Assembly: GCF_022919175.1 (NCBI RefSeq)
Contig: NZ_CP095043.1
Span: 1,426,001 to 1,490,000, forward strand
Origin: Leucobacter rhizosphaerae
GTDB taxonomy: Bacteria > Actinomycetota > Actinomycetes > Actinomycetales > Microbacteriaceae
Length of the DNA: 64,000 bases
Direction: 5' to 3'
The translations under genes and the position numbers were made by a program. The notes under the pieces are model-generated. The model saw only the letters and a program-made list of their open reading frames with translations. It did not search any database and was not told the DNA's origin. Of the stretch, positions 43,234 to 51,890 are shown one piece after another. Numbering within the stretch: position 1 is the first letter of the stretch; every line of letters begins with the position of its first letter.

Positions 43234-45191
43234 CGCACCTCCAACGCTGCGGGGACGCGATTCTTGCGTGAATCGGGTGGATCCGCATGATCCACGAATC
43301 CACCGGGGACGCGATCCCACAGTTCGGAAGATATCGCTGCAGCACTCCTGAGCGACTGCGTCTCCCGATCGAGGTACCCGAGCCCGTCGTCCCGGATGAT
43401 CGAGTGCCCTCCGGTGCCGCGCAGATCGCCCACACCCTCCGAGGAGAAGCTCTGCGCCCCCGCGATGGTGAGGCCGGGGAGCGTCGCGGCATCGGCGTTC
43501 GGCTGCATCCGCTGTGCGGCGTTCGATCCGAAGGGTGCAAGCGCGTCAGCGGAGGCCATGGTCGTGTAGATCCGGGGTGCGCCGCGCGCGTCACGATCGA
43601 CGCCGAGCTCGCCGAGGTCGGAGACCGTCCCGGCATCGAGACCAGCGGAGCCGAGCATCGTGAACGATCGCACGGGATGCTCGGTGCGCAGGAGCGCGTT
43701 CGCCGCGGTGGTCGTGCCGTACGAGTGCGCGACGACCGCGACCGACCCGCTCGGGGCCTCGACTATTCGCACCGCGTGCGCGCCGTCGAGTTCCGCGGCG
43801 AGCCGGGCCGCCCCCGTTCTCGCCGCGTGCGGGAGCAGCACACGGTCGACATCAGGGGTGTCGGCCTCCATGAAGACGATGACGGCGGAGGTCTCACTCG
43901 ACCGACCCGACTGCGACAGCACGCGCTGCTGCTCGGCCATGAGATTCCGGCTCGCAGTGTCCCAGCCGGAAAGCCCCTGGTGCGCGTCGTTGCGCATCCC
44001 CGGGACTTCCCACGTCAGATGGTCGGCGCGGTCGGGCTCCCCGTACCCGAGCGCCAACAGTGGCGTCGCGTCGGAGAGGCGCAGCGCGACGACGCGCACC
44101 GGCTCTCCCGCGTGCCCCTCGGCGATGACCGCGAACGCCGCGTCGAGCGCGCTGCGAGACCGAGGACTCAGTTCCTGGCGATGCACGATCCAGTACTCCA
44201 ATAGCCGCCGGTTGGCCTCGTCGCGGGCCTCGTACGGCACCCCCGGCAGGTTCCCGATCACCGCCGGGACCTCGGTGATGAGCCGCTCGCGCTCGTCCGC
44301 GCTGAGCCGCTGCCACGCCTCCGCAACGCGGGTGGGGTCCGGCGGGCTGCTCCACGCGTGCGAGCCCTGCTCCGATCCGAGCAGCGATCGCAGCAGCGGG
44401 TGCTGCTCGGCGAGCTGCGGAGTGTCGACGCGCTGTCCCCGCACCTCTCCGACGAGTGCGGCGGCGAGTGCGTCCGGCCTCGATCCCTCCGCGCCGCCCA
44501 CGACGGTGAGGAGGTGTCCGAGGGAGGTGCGCCCGAGCGCCTGCTGCAGTCGGGTCTCAGCCTGCACGCGGTCACGGTGCACGGCGACCCAGGTGGATCG
44601 AGCGCTGTCGATCTCGCGGAGCGCCCCGTGCCACAGGCTCGCCGCCACGAGCCACTCGGTGTCGAACCGGGACCGCACCGCCTGCACCGCCGCCTCCGTC
44701 TCGACCGCCGTCAGGCCGGCGCCCGCCGGGCCGAGTTGCGGCTCAGGCATCACACCGGGAGCTCCCTCATCCCAGCGGTACTCGCCCGGCACCCCGGCCC
44801 GCGCCGCGATGTCCGCGATGATCCCGCTCTGAAGCCGAATGGTGTGCAGTGCGTCCTCGACGCGGTGCACCGTGCGGTCGGCCTCGCGCACGAGCACCTC
44901 CAGCTCAGCGCCGAAGACGCGCAGGGCCGAGTCGGTTTCGAAAGCGCTCCGGTGCACCGTGAGCGCTCCCGGGACGAGTCGGTCCGAGAGCTTCTCGGTG
45001 AGACTCCGAGTCCCATCGCTCTCGAGCGTGAGCAGCTCCTGCTGCGCGCGCTGTACCGCTGCGACGTACGCCTCCGATTCCGTGACCGCATCACGAACGA
45101 ACGCTGCAACCTCCTCGATCGCCGGCACCTCGACGCACCTGGGCGCCGCACTGAGAAGCACGTCTTCCGCGCCCGCTGCTCCGAGCATCAC
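43230..45191 (-). CDS. DUF1023 alpha/beta hydrolase with helical N-terminus (probable type VII substrate)
   Basis: A 653-residue protein. The first about 330 residues are mainly helical, with long heptad-like stretches such as AAVQRAQQELLTLESDGTRSL, resembling WXG/LXG-type carrier domains. The C-terminal half is an alpha/beta hydrolase of the DUF1023 type: nucleophile Ser490 in VAHSYGTTTA, preceded by an acidic loop and followed by a histidine in GGHSIIRDDG. No signal peptide is present, which fits type VII export. Start is GTG 45191 or ATG 45188, both served by GGAG. It may be the effector of the operon, but substrate and toxicity are unknown. Confidence 0.78.
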   Translation of the reverse strand: MMLGAAGAEDVLLSAAPRCVEVPAIEEVAAFVRDAVTESEAYVAAVQRAQQELLTLESDGTRSLTEKLSDRLVPGALTVHRSAFETDSALRVFGAELEVLVREADRTVHRVEDALHTIRLQSGIIADIAARAGVPGEYRWDEGAPGVMPEPQLGPAGAGLTAVETEAAVQAVRSRFDTEWLVAASLWHGALREIDSARSTWVAVHRDRVQAETRLQQALGRTSLGHLLTVVGGAEGSRPDALAAALVGEVRGQRVDTPQLAEQHPLLRSLLGSEQGSHAWSSPPDPTRVAEAWQRLSADERERLITEVPAVIGNLPGVPYEARDEANRRLLEYWIVHRQELSPRSRSALDAAFAVIAEGHAGEPVRVVALRLSDATPLLALGYGEPDRADHLTWEVPGMRNDAHQGLSGWDTASRNLMAEQQRVLSQSGRSSETSAVIVFMEADTPDVDRVLLPHAARTGAARLAAELDGAHAVRIVEAPSGSVAVVAHSYGTTTAANALLRTEHPVRSFTMLGSAGLDAGTVSDLGELGVDRDARGAPRIYTTMASADALAPFGSNAAQRMQPNADAATLPGLTIAGAQSFSSEGVGDLRGTGGHSIIRDDGLGYLDRETQSLRSAAAISSELWDRVPGGFVDHADPPDSRKNRVPAALEVR

Positions 45192-45225
45192 CGCGACTCC
45201 ATTCGGTATCGACCCGCAGTCATCG

Positions 45226-45525
45226 TCAGGACTCCGGCAGGGCGAACCCGACTCGCACTGCCGCAGTGATGCGAGCGTCGAGCTCCAGCGTCCGCTCGAC
45301 CAGGTCCACGGCGGTGATCGCTCCCGTCACCGCGGCATCGGCCAGGGCGGCGCACCCGGTCACCAGATCGTCGATGAACGTGCTGAGATCGGCACCGACG
45401 ACGGCCAGTGCCGAGAGGTCGACCGCGGGCGCCGCAGTCAGTTCCGAGACCCCCTCGGCGGCGCTGATGAGTTCGGTTCCGACGTCTGCCAACGTCGAAT
45501 CCCGGAGGTCGAGATGGTGCGGCAT
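45226..45525 (-). CDS. EspC/ESX-1 secretion-associated-like small helical protein
   Basis: A 99-residue, all-helical acidic protein rich in Ala, Val and Leu. Two long helices are likely (residues 10-45 and 48-95), without signal peptide. Composition, length and position between a WXG100 gene and a DUF1023 gene match the EspC-like substrates common in actinobacterial type VII loci. Ribosome site AAGGAA. There is no clear YxxxD/E export tag, so the assignment is by context. Confidence 0.65.
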   Translation of the reverse strand: MPHHLDLRDSTLADVGTELISAAEGVSELTAAPAVDLSALAVVGADLSTFIDDLVTGCAALADAAVTGAITAVDLVERTLELDARITAAVRVGFALPES

Positions 45526-45587
45526 CGTGTTCCTTCCGTCGCCGTATGCGATCGTGAGTGTGCTGCCTCGCGCCCGTTGCAGGTCCG

Positions 45588-45881
45588 CTAGGAGATCCTC
45601 GCGGCGATCTGGCTGTCGGTGTCTCGCAGCAGAGCGGCAGTGCTCGTGATGAAGCGTTGGATCTCGGTCAGTTGATCGATCACCCCGTTCGCGTGCGCTG
45701 TGTAGCTGCCGAAGGCCTCGTCGAACTTGCCGGAGGCCTGATCGGTCACGAAGCCGGACGTGACGAGCCGCCCGATCAGGGCTTTCATCCGCAGCAGGAT
45801 GTGGGTGATCTCCTCCCGCCCGGATCCGATGTCTGACGCCGCCGATTCCATTTCTCCGTATGAGACAGTGATGTTCGCCAC
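45588..45881 (-). CDS. WXG100 family type VII secretion target
   Basis: A 97-residue two-helix protein. The turn that normally holds WxG reads TSGFVTDQASGKF, so Phe takes the Trp position while the rest fits the actinobacterial EsxA/B-like family. Helices 1 (about 8-40) and 2 (50-92) are amphipathic. GTG start with AAAGGAA. First gene of the five-gene type VII-like operon; it would pair with itself or the EspC-like protein and be exported by the EccC-like ATPase. Confidence 0.82.
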   Translation of the reverse strand: MANITVSYGEMESAASDIGSGREEITHILLRMKALIGRLVTSGFVTDQASGKFDEAFGSYTAHANGVIDQLTEIQRFITSTAALLRDTDSQIAARIS

Positions 45882-46035
45882 GGTGCGTTCCTTTCAATCG
45901 ATCACCCGGGCCCCCGAGCGAGGAGTTCGCCGCAGATCCGCAGCGATGGAGCCCACTGTAGGGATGCAGAACACGCACCAGGAGGTGCGGAACGAATCTG
46001 TGGATAACCGGGTCGCCGACGCACCACCGGCCGCC

Positions 46036-46118
46036 CGGGTGAGCGAAGTCCGGCTCGGGTGAGCGCAGATCGACACCCGGTGAGCGAAGACCGGCACACC
46101 AGAAGCGGAGATCGGCAC
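46036..46118. repeat. four degenerate tandem 20-21-nt repeats
   Basis: Units at 46036-46055, 46056-46076, 46077-46097 and 46098-46118 share the pattern CGGTGAGCGnAGnnCGGCAC. The first three are close, the fourth more diverged. Could be binding iterons or remnants of slippage; they lie upstream of the WXG100 operon. Confidence 0.65.
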
Positions 46119-46133
46119 GACCCCCGAACGCAC

Positions 46134-46173
46134 GACACCCGGGAGACCGCCGACAGGCGATCCCCCGGGTGTC
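46134..46173 (-). terminator. terminator hairpin after proS
   Basis: GACACCCGGG (46134-46143) pairs perfectly with CCCGGGTGTC (46164-46173), and the inner CGCC-GACA-GGCG extends the stem. It begins 16 bp past the proS stop in the direction of transcription. Confidence 0.8.
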
Positions 46174-46188
46174 AGGGCAGTGCGGGTG

Positions 46189-47955
46189 CTACACGCCGAA
46201 CAGCGCGGGCACCTCCGAGAGCGCGACCTTCTCCTTGGCACCGGTCGAGCGGTCCCAGACCTCGGCGAAGCCGTCGGCGGCATCGCGCCCGACGACCACC
46301 ACACGCGGCACCCCGAGCAGCTCGGCGTCGCCGAACTTCACCCCGGGCGACACCTTCGGACGGTCGTCGAACAGCACCTCGACGCCGGCGGCGTCGAGTT
46401 CGGTCGCCAGGGTGTCCGCGATCGCCGCGACCGCCGGATCCTTCCCCGTCGCCACGACGTGCACGTCGAACGGCGCGACGGCGGCGGGCCAGATCAGTCC
46501 ACGATCATCGTGGTGCAGCTCCGCGAGGATCGCCATGATCCGGGTCACCCCGATGCCGTACGAGCCCATCGTGACCGTGACGAGCTTGCCGTTCTCGTCG
46601 AGCACCTTGAGCCCCAACGCCTCGGCGTACTTGCGTCCGAGCTGGAAGATGTGCCCGATCTCCATGCCGCGTGCGGTCTCGATCGGACCCGAACCGTCGG
46701 GGGCGGGGTCCCCGTCGCGCACCGAAGCGATGTCGGCGATGCCGTCAGCCGTGAAGTCGCGACCCGCCACGAGGTGGGCGACGTGCTTCTCGTCCTCGTT
46801 CGCGCCGGTCACCCACGCGGTGCCGGTCACGATCCGGGGATCCAGGAGGTAGCGGATGCCGGTGGTGCCCTCGAGCCCGAGCACCGGGGCGCCGGCGGCA
46901 CCGGGTCCGATGTAGCCGCGCACGAGTCCCGGGTGCTTCGCGAAGTCCGCCGCCGTCGCGGGTTCGACCTCGCAGCCCGGGAACGCGACCTCGGCCCGCT
47001 TCATGTCGGCGTCGCGGTCGCCGGGGATCCCCACGACGACGATCTCGCGAGTCCCGTCGACGGCGGTCACGGCGAGCACGATGTTCTTCAGGGTGTCGGC
47101 AGCGTTCCACGCCCGACCGTCCTCCCGCGGCAGCACGGCGTTGGTGTGGGCGACCAGGGTGTCGATCGTCGGGGTGTCGGGCGAGTCGTAGACGACGGCC
47201 GCGGGCAGCCCGTCGATCGACCGAGCCTCGGGGGCGGGGGTCGCGTACGCCTCGACGTTCGCGGCGTAGCCGCCGGCCGAGCGCACGAACGTGTCCTCGC
47301 CGATCGGCGTCGGGAGCAGGAACTCCTCGCTGCGCGATCCGCCCATCGCACCCGCGTCGGCCGACACGATCACGTACTCGAGCCCGAGGCGGGAGAAGAT
47401 CCGCTCGTAGGCGGCGCGCTGGCGCTCGTAGCTCTCGGCCAGGGCCTCATCGCTGATGTCGAAGGAGTAGGCGTCCTTCATCGTGAACTCGCGTCCGCGC
47501 AGCAGACCGGCGCGCGGCCGCGCCTCGTCGCGGTACTTGTCCTGGATCTGGTAGAGCGCGAGCGGCAGGTCCTTGTACGAGGTCACGATGTCCTTCACCA
47601 TGAGGGTGAAGGCCTCCTCGTGGGTCGGCGCGAGCAGGTAGTCGGCGCCGTGCCGATCCTGCAACCGGAACAGCGCGTCGCCGTACTCCTCCCAGCGCCC
47701 GGTGGCCTCGTACGGCTCGCGGGGCAGCAGGGCCGGGAAGTGCACCTCGTGCGCGCCCGCCGCCTGCATTTCCTCGCGGATGATCTGCTCGAGCTTGCCC
47801 TTCACCCGGAGGCCCAGCGGCATCCACCCGAACACTCCCGGCGCCTGGCGGCGGATGTAACCCGCGCGCACGAGCAGCCGGTGGCTCGCCACCTCGGCGT
47901 CTGAGGGGTCCTCGCGGAGAGTCTTCAAGAAGTAGTTGCTGAGGCGCGTAATCAC
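46189..47955 (-). CDS. proS: prolyl-tRNA synthetase (bacterial type)
   Basis: Class II synthetase, 588 residues. Motif 1 contains [19 protein letters not shown], motif 2 contains the PTHEEAFT and [20 protein letters not shown] segments, and an INS editing domain fills about residues 230-400. Motif 3 ([13 protein letters not shown]) and an anticodon-binding domain ([24 protein letters not shown]) follow. Start is GTG 47955; TACGAT on the minus strand (complement of 47962-47967) ends 6 nt before it, so the transcript is probably leaderless. Divergent from the mannosyltransferase gene. Confidence 0.94.
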   Translation of the reverse strand: MITRLSNYFLKTLREDPSDAEVASHRLLVRAGYIRRQAPGVFGWMPLGLRVKGKLEQIIREEMQAAGAHEVHFPALLPREPYEATGRWEEYGDALFRLQDRHGADYLLAPTHEEAFTLMVKDIVTSYKDLPLALYQIQDKYRDEARPRAGLLRGREFTMKDAYSFDISDEALAESYERQRAAYERIFSRLGLEYVIVSADAGAMGGSRSEEFLLPTPIGEDTFVRSAGGYAANVEAYATPAPEARSIDGLPAAVVYDSPDTPTIDTLVAHTNAVLPREDGRAWNAADTLKNIVLAVTAVDGTREIVVVGIPGDRDADMKRAEVAFPGCEVEPATAADFAKHPGLVRGYIGPGAAGAPVLGLEGTTGIRYLLDPRIVTGTAWVTGANEDEKHVAHLVAGRDFTADGIADIASVRDGDPAPDGSGPIETARGMEIGHIFQLGRKYAEALGLKVLDENGKLVTVTMGSYGIGVTRIMAILAELHHDDRGLIWPAAVAPFDVHVVATGKDPAVAAIADTLATELDAAGVEVLFDDRPKVSPGVKFGDAELLGVPRVVVVGRDAADGFAEVWDRSTGAKEKVALSEVPALFGV

Positions 47956-48006
47956 CCCACCATCGTAGCCGCGTGCCGCCCCGCGTGCTCCACATAGGCT
48001 GGAGCC
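47956..48006. promoter_or_regulatory. divergent leaderless promoters of proS and the mannosyltransferase
   Basis: Only 51 bp separate the two start codons. TACGAT (complement of 47962-47967) ends 6 nt before the proS GTG and TAGGCT (47995-48000) ends 6 nt before the opposite ATG. The -35 regions of the two promoters must overlap. Confidence 0.7.
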
Positions 48007-49518
48007 ATGCTCGCCGTCCGCCACCACCTGCGCTGGCTCGCTCCGCTGCTCGTGCTCGCGGTCGCCGCGGTCGTGCGGTTCTGGGCGCTCAGCAGCCCCG
48101 GCAGTCTGGTGTTCGACGAGCTCTACTACGTGCGCGACGCGATCAGCCAGCTCGCCCACGGCGCCCCCACCGTGTGGTCCGACGACGACGCGGCCTTCGG
48201 TGATCCCGCAGCCTTCACCGACGAGGCCTCCTACGCCGTGCACCCGCCGCTCGGGAAGTGGCTCATCGGGCTCGGGGTGCTCGTCTTCGGCCCTGACACC
48301 GGCTGGGGCTGGCGCAGCGCCGTGGCCCTCGCGGGGGTCGCAACGGTCGGGATCACGATGCGCCTCGGCTGGCTGCTCTCGCGCAGTCTGGTCATCGCCT
48401 GCACGGCGGGCCTGCTGCTCGCGCTCGACGGAGTGCACGTGGTGCTCACCCGGGTCGCGCTGCTCGACGGGTTCCTCGCCCTCGCGGTGGCGCTCGGAGC
48501 GCTGCTCATGTGGCGGGATGTGCAGTGGCTCGAGGATCGCGACGCGCGAGCCGAGCCGGGGCCGTCCGGGCGGACCGCTGTGCGCTGGTGGCGCCCCTGG
48601 CTGCTCGCCGCGGGGCTGGTCTTCGGTGCGGCCGCGGGGATCAAGTGGTCGGGCCTGTATCCGCTGGCGGCGTTCCTCGTCTTTCTTGCGATTCGGGATC
48701 TGCTGCGCCGCCGGAACGCCGGCGCACCGTGGGGCGCAGCCTCCCTTCGTTCGCTCCTTCAGGCCGGGGCGACCGCGATCATCGCGCTGCCCGCGGCTGT
48801 GCTCGCGTATCTCACGACCTGGGTCGGCTGGATCGTGACGCCGGACGGCTGGGGCCGCGATCCCGCCACCCCCTGGCTCTCGAGCCTCGCCCGGTATCAC
48901 GCCGAGATGCTCGGGTGGCACAGCACGCTGACCGCTCCGCACCCCTATCAGGCGCACCCGATCACGTGGCCGCTCGGGCTGCGGCCGACCGCGATGTACG
49001 AGGTGCGCTGGGACGGCTGCGGCGGAGAGTGCGTCGCGGGCATCTCGCCGATCCCGAATCTGCTGATCACCTGGGGCGGCGCGGCCGCGCTGCTCGTGCT
49101 CGCGTGGCTCGTGGTCCGAGCGCTCGTGCGCCCCGATGCGCTCTCCCGCGGGCCGGTGCTGACAGTGAGCGCGTTTGTGCTGACCGGCTACCTGTCGGGT
49201 TGGCTGCCCTGGCTGCTCACGGTCTCGCGCTCGGCCGTCTTCCAGTTCTACGCGGTGGTACTCACGCCGTTCTCGGCGCTCGCGCTCGCACTGGTGCTCG
49301 GCATGCTGTGCGGGATCCCCCTCGCCACCGCGCGGGCGAGTGCCCCGGGGCTGCGGCTCGATCCCGATCCCGCCGCACTGCAGGGCCGGCGGCTCGCCGT
49401 CGCCGTGTTCCTCATCGCCGCAGTGGCCGTCTCGATCCTCTTCGCACCGCTCTGGACGGGAGGCCCGGTCGCGGAGTGGTTCTGGAACGCCCACATGTGG
49501 CTCCCGGGCTGGGACTGA
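48007..49518 (+). CDS. pmt: dolichyl/polyprenyl-phosphate-mannose protein mannosyltransferase (PMT, GT39)
   Basis: Transfers mannose from polyprenyl-phosphate mannose to Ser/Thr of exported proteins. The 503-residue membrane protein has about ten helices. The first extracellular loop carries the catalytic acidic motif [11 protein letters not shown], and later come [12 protein letters not shown] and the [17 protein letters not shown] helix, all PMT hallmarks. The large loop with [13 protein letters not shown] is present. It indicates that this organism O-mannosylates secreted proteins. Likely monocistronic. Confidence 0.92.
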   Translation: MLAVRHHLRWLAPLLVLAVAAVVRFWALSSPGSLVFDELYYVRDAISQLAHGAPTVWSDDDAAFGDPAAFTDEASYAVHPPLGKWLIGLGVLVFGPDTGWGWRSAVALAGVATVGITMRLGWLLSRSLVIACTAGLLLALDGVHVVLTRVALLDGFLALAVALGALLMWRDVQWLEDRDARAEPGPSGRTAVRWWRPWLLAAGLVFGAAAGIKWSGLYPLAAFLVFLAIRDLLRRRNAGAPWGAASLRSLLQAGATAIIALPAAVLAYLTTWVGWIVTPDGWGRDPATPWLSSLARYHAEMLGWHSTLTAPHPYQAHPITWPLGLRPTAMYEVRWDGCGGECVAGISPIPNLLITWGGAAALLVLAWLVVRALVRPDALSRGPVLTVSAFVLTGYLSGWLPWLLTVSRSAVFQFYAVVLTPFSALALALVLGMLCGIPLATARASAPGLRLDPDPAALQGRRLAVAVFLIAAVAVSILFAPLWTGGPVAEWFWNAHMWLPGWD

Positions 49519-49521
49519 CGT

Positions 49522-49544
49522 GCTCCCGCAGCCGCGGGCCGAGC
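49522..49544. terminator. short hairpin between convergent genes
   Basis: CCCGC (49525-49529) and GCGGG (49534-49538), extended by flanking GCTC/GAGC with a bulge, lie in the 27-bp gap between the mannosyltransferase and the regulator gene. Weak but well placed. Confidence 0.45.
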
Positions 49545-49545
49545 C

Positions 49546-50259
49546 CTACAGCAGGCGGCGGGTGAGCGCCCAGGCAGTGAGCTCGTGCCGGTTCGAGAGC
49601 TGCAGCTTGCGGAGCACGTTCGAGACGTGGGTCTCCACCGTCTTCACCGACAGGAAGAGCTCGGCGGCCACCTCCTTGTAGGCGTACCCGCGGGCGATCA
49701 TCCGCATGACCTCCTGCTCGCGGGCCGACAGCCGATCGAGCTCATCGTCCGCCGCCGCCGTCTCCCCCGACCCAGTGCCGAACGCGTCGAGCACAAAGCC
49801 CGCGAGCCGCGGCGAGAAGACCGCGTCGCCGTCGCGCACCCGCTCGACGGCGGCGGTGACCTCGCTCCCCGACGCGGTCTTCGTGAGGTAACCGCGCGCA
49901 CCGGCTCGGATCACACTCACCACGTCGTCGGCGGCGTCGGACACGCTGAGTGCCAGGAAGCGCGTGTCGCGCACCTCCGGCCGGGTGGCCAGCTGACGGA
50001 GCACCTCGGCGCCGCCGCCGCCCGCGCCGCCGGGCAGGTGGACGTCGAGCAGCACCACGTCCGGGCGCAGTGCCGGGATCAGCGCGACGGCCTCGTCCAC
50101 GGTCGCGGCCTCGCCGACGACGTCGAGCACCGAGCCGAGTTCGGCACGCAGACCGGTGCGGAAGATCTGGTGGTCGTCGACGATGACGACGCGCACGGGG
50201 GCCGCCTCGTTCGACGAGCCGGGGTCGAGTGAGGCGGGCGGGGTGGGCGACTCGGTCAT
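49546..50259 (-). CDS. LuxR-type response regulator (LiaR/VraR-like)
   Basis: A 237-residue regulator. The receiver domain has DDH at residues 28-30, phospho-acceptor Asp72 (LLDVHLPGG) and Lys in YLTKTAS; the LuxR helix-turn-helix is at the C-terminus (LSAREQEVMRMIARGYAYKEVA). A 20-residue Pro/Ser N-terminal extension is unusual. The start overlaps the kinase stop by ATGA. It probably controls the PspC-domain gene on the opposite strand. Confidence 0.9.
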   Translation of the reverse strand: MTESPTPPASLDPGSSNEAAPVRVVIVDDHQIFRTGLRAELGSVLDVVGEAATVDEAVALIPALRPDVVLLDVHLPGGAGGGGAEVLRQLATRPEVRDTRFLALSVSDAADDVVSVIRAGARGYLTKTASGSEVTAAVERVRDGDAVFSPRLAGFVLDAFGTGSGETAAADDELDRLSAREQEVMRMIARGYAYKEVAAELFLSVKTVETHVSNVLRKLQLSNRHELTAWALTRRLL

Positions 50260-51776
50260 GGGGTCTCCGTTCGGGGCTCGGGAGCCGGGGCTGGTGCGCC
50301 GGGCGCTGCGGTGGCGGGATCAACGGGCGCGGTCGACGGTGCGGGCGCGGGATCAGCGGGCGTTTCACGCGGGATCGAGAGGCGGACGGCCGTGCCGCCG
50401 CCGCCCGGGCCGGCCAGGATCCGCGCGCTCCCGCCCGCGCGTTCCATACGACCGAGGATCGACTCGCGGACGCCCATGCGCCCCTCGGGCAGGTCCTCGG
50501 GATCGAGACCCGGCCCGCGGTCCGTGACGTCGATCGAGATGCGCTCAGCCGTCACCTCGACGTACACCGTGACGTCGCCCCCCGCGTGGCGGGCGGCGTT
50601 CAGCATTGCCTCGCGTGCGGCCGCGACGAGGGGCGCGGGCGCCACCACACCGTCGTTGGCGCCGACCACCACGATCTCGAAGCGCACGGGGTGATCCGCC
50701 TCGAGCGCGGCGGCGTGGGCCCGCAACTCCGCATCGACCGCCTCGAGGGACGCGGCCGGTGCGCCATCGCCGGTGCGGAAGAGCCAGTCCCGCAGCTCCC
50801 GCTCCTGACGCCGGGCGATCCGCGCCACCTCGCTGCTCGGCTCCGAGCGCTGCTGGATCAGCGCAAGCGTCTGCAGCACCGAGTCGTGCAGGTGCGCCGC
50901 GATCTCGGCCCGCTCGGACTCCCGCGCGCGCCCGGCCCGCTCCGCCATGAGCTCGCGATTGAGCCGGAGCAACCACGGGGCGATGGCGAGCGCCACGCCC
51001 GCGAGCACCGCGACCGCCGCCGCGATCACGGTCCAGGCGCTGGGCTCGCGCGACGTGACGAAGAACATGAGCACCCCGACGGCGACGAGCGCGAGCGCGC
51101 CGAGCACGCGCGGCACCTGATTGCGGTCCGGTCGATCCCGATCCGCGATCTGCCACCAGGTGAGTCCGACACCGACGAGCACGGCCATCGCGGGCAGGAT
51201 CAGTTCGAGGTTGAGGTGCACCCCGAGGCGCTCGAGCACGAGGCCGGTTCCGGCGACGAGCAGGCACGCCCCCAGCAGGAACTCGGCGATCGGCCAGCGC
51301 GTGCGAGAGACGGGCGGGCGGTCCGGCTGGCCCGGGTCGGCGTTCGGTCCCGGAGCGGGCGAGGTCGGGGGGCTCGAGGCCGTGCGTGACTGGGCTTTCG
51401 AGGCCGTGTTGACCGACGGGCTCGAGGCATGGTGCACCGGCGCGCTCGGGGCCGTGCTGGCCTGCGTGCTCGATGCCGGGCTCGGCGGCGAACTCGGACC
51501 GCCGGGGGCCGCGGCATCGGTCCGTGCGCTCGATTCCGCTGATGCCGGGCGGGTGAGTGCACGACGAAGCGGCACGAGACCGTCGGTCTCCCCGTCGAGC
51601 GGCACGGTCGCCCACAGCCACAGGTACAGGAGTGCTCCGGCACCGCCGAACGCGGTGAGGATCAGCATCGCGATACGCACGGCACCGACCGACAGACCGA
51701 GGTGCGCTCCCAGGCCCGCGCACACGCCGGCGACGACGCGGTCATCGCGCGAGCGGGAGAGGGGAACTGCGGCCAT
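50256..51776 (-). CDS. sensor histidine kinase with N-terminal PspC domain
   Basis: A 506-residue kinase fusing a PspC domain (residues 5-60, DDRVVAGVCAGLGAHLG) to a long Ala/Ser/Pro linker (75-155), four hydrophobic helices (165-270), and a HisKA_3 box (HLHDSVLQTLALIQQ, His297). The HATPase domain includes REAMLNAARHAGG and DRGPGLDPEDLPEGRMGV. The Pro/Ala-rich tail has no known role. It resembles LiaS/PspC-type envelope-stress sensors, where the PspC part could sense membrane damage directly. Confidence 0.88.
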   Translation of the reverse strand: MAAVPLSRSRDDRVVAGVCAGLGAHLGLSVGAVRIAMLILTAFGGAGALLYLWLWATVPLDGETDGLVPLRRALTRPASAESSARTDAAAPGGPSSPPSPASSTQASTAPSAPVHHASSPSVNTASKAQSRTASSPPTSPAPGPNADPGQPDRPPVSRTRWPIAEFLLGACLLVAGTGLVLERLGVHLNLELILPAMAVLVGVGLTWWQIADRDRPDRNQVPRVLGALALVAVGVLMFFVTSREPSAWTVIAAAVAVLAGVALAIAPWLLRLNRELMAERAGRARESERAEIAAHLHDSVLQTLALIQQRSEPSSEVARIARRQERELRDWLFRTGDGAPAASLEAVDAELRAHAAALEADHPVRFEIVVVGANDGVVAPAPLVAAAREAMLNAARHAGGDVTVYVEVTAERISIDVTDRGPGLDPEDLPEGRMGVRESILGRMERAGGSARILAGPGGGGTAVRLSIPRETPADPAPAPSTAPVDPATAAPGAPAPAPEPRTETP

Positions 51777-51890
51777 GCCCCTATCCAAGCAGCTTCCGGC
51801 CGTCACCCGGGGTCTCCGGGGCGAGTCTCAGGGGCGAATCAGGGTGAACCCCGATGGCACCGGATCGCGACCCCGGCCAGACTCGAAGAC

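Larger units (their letters stand above)
45882..46188. other. intergenic region: WXG100 promoter, tandem repeats and proS terminator
   Basis: About 307 bp. The WXG100 promoter should lie at the left, but no clear -10/-35 pair was identified. Tandem 20-21-nt units occupy 46036-46118 and the proS terminator 46134-46173. No coding region is supported. Confidence 0.5.

Noticed and set aside
46189..49494. N-terminal extension of proS by over 500 residues
   Set aside because: The extra part runs antisense through the mannosyltransferase gene and is low complexity. ProS homology starts exactly at GTG 47955.
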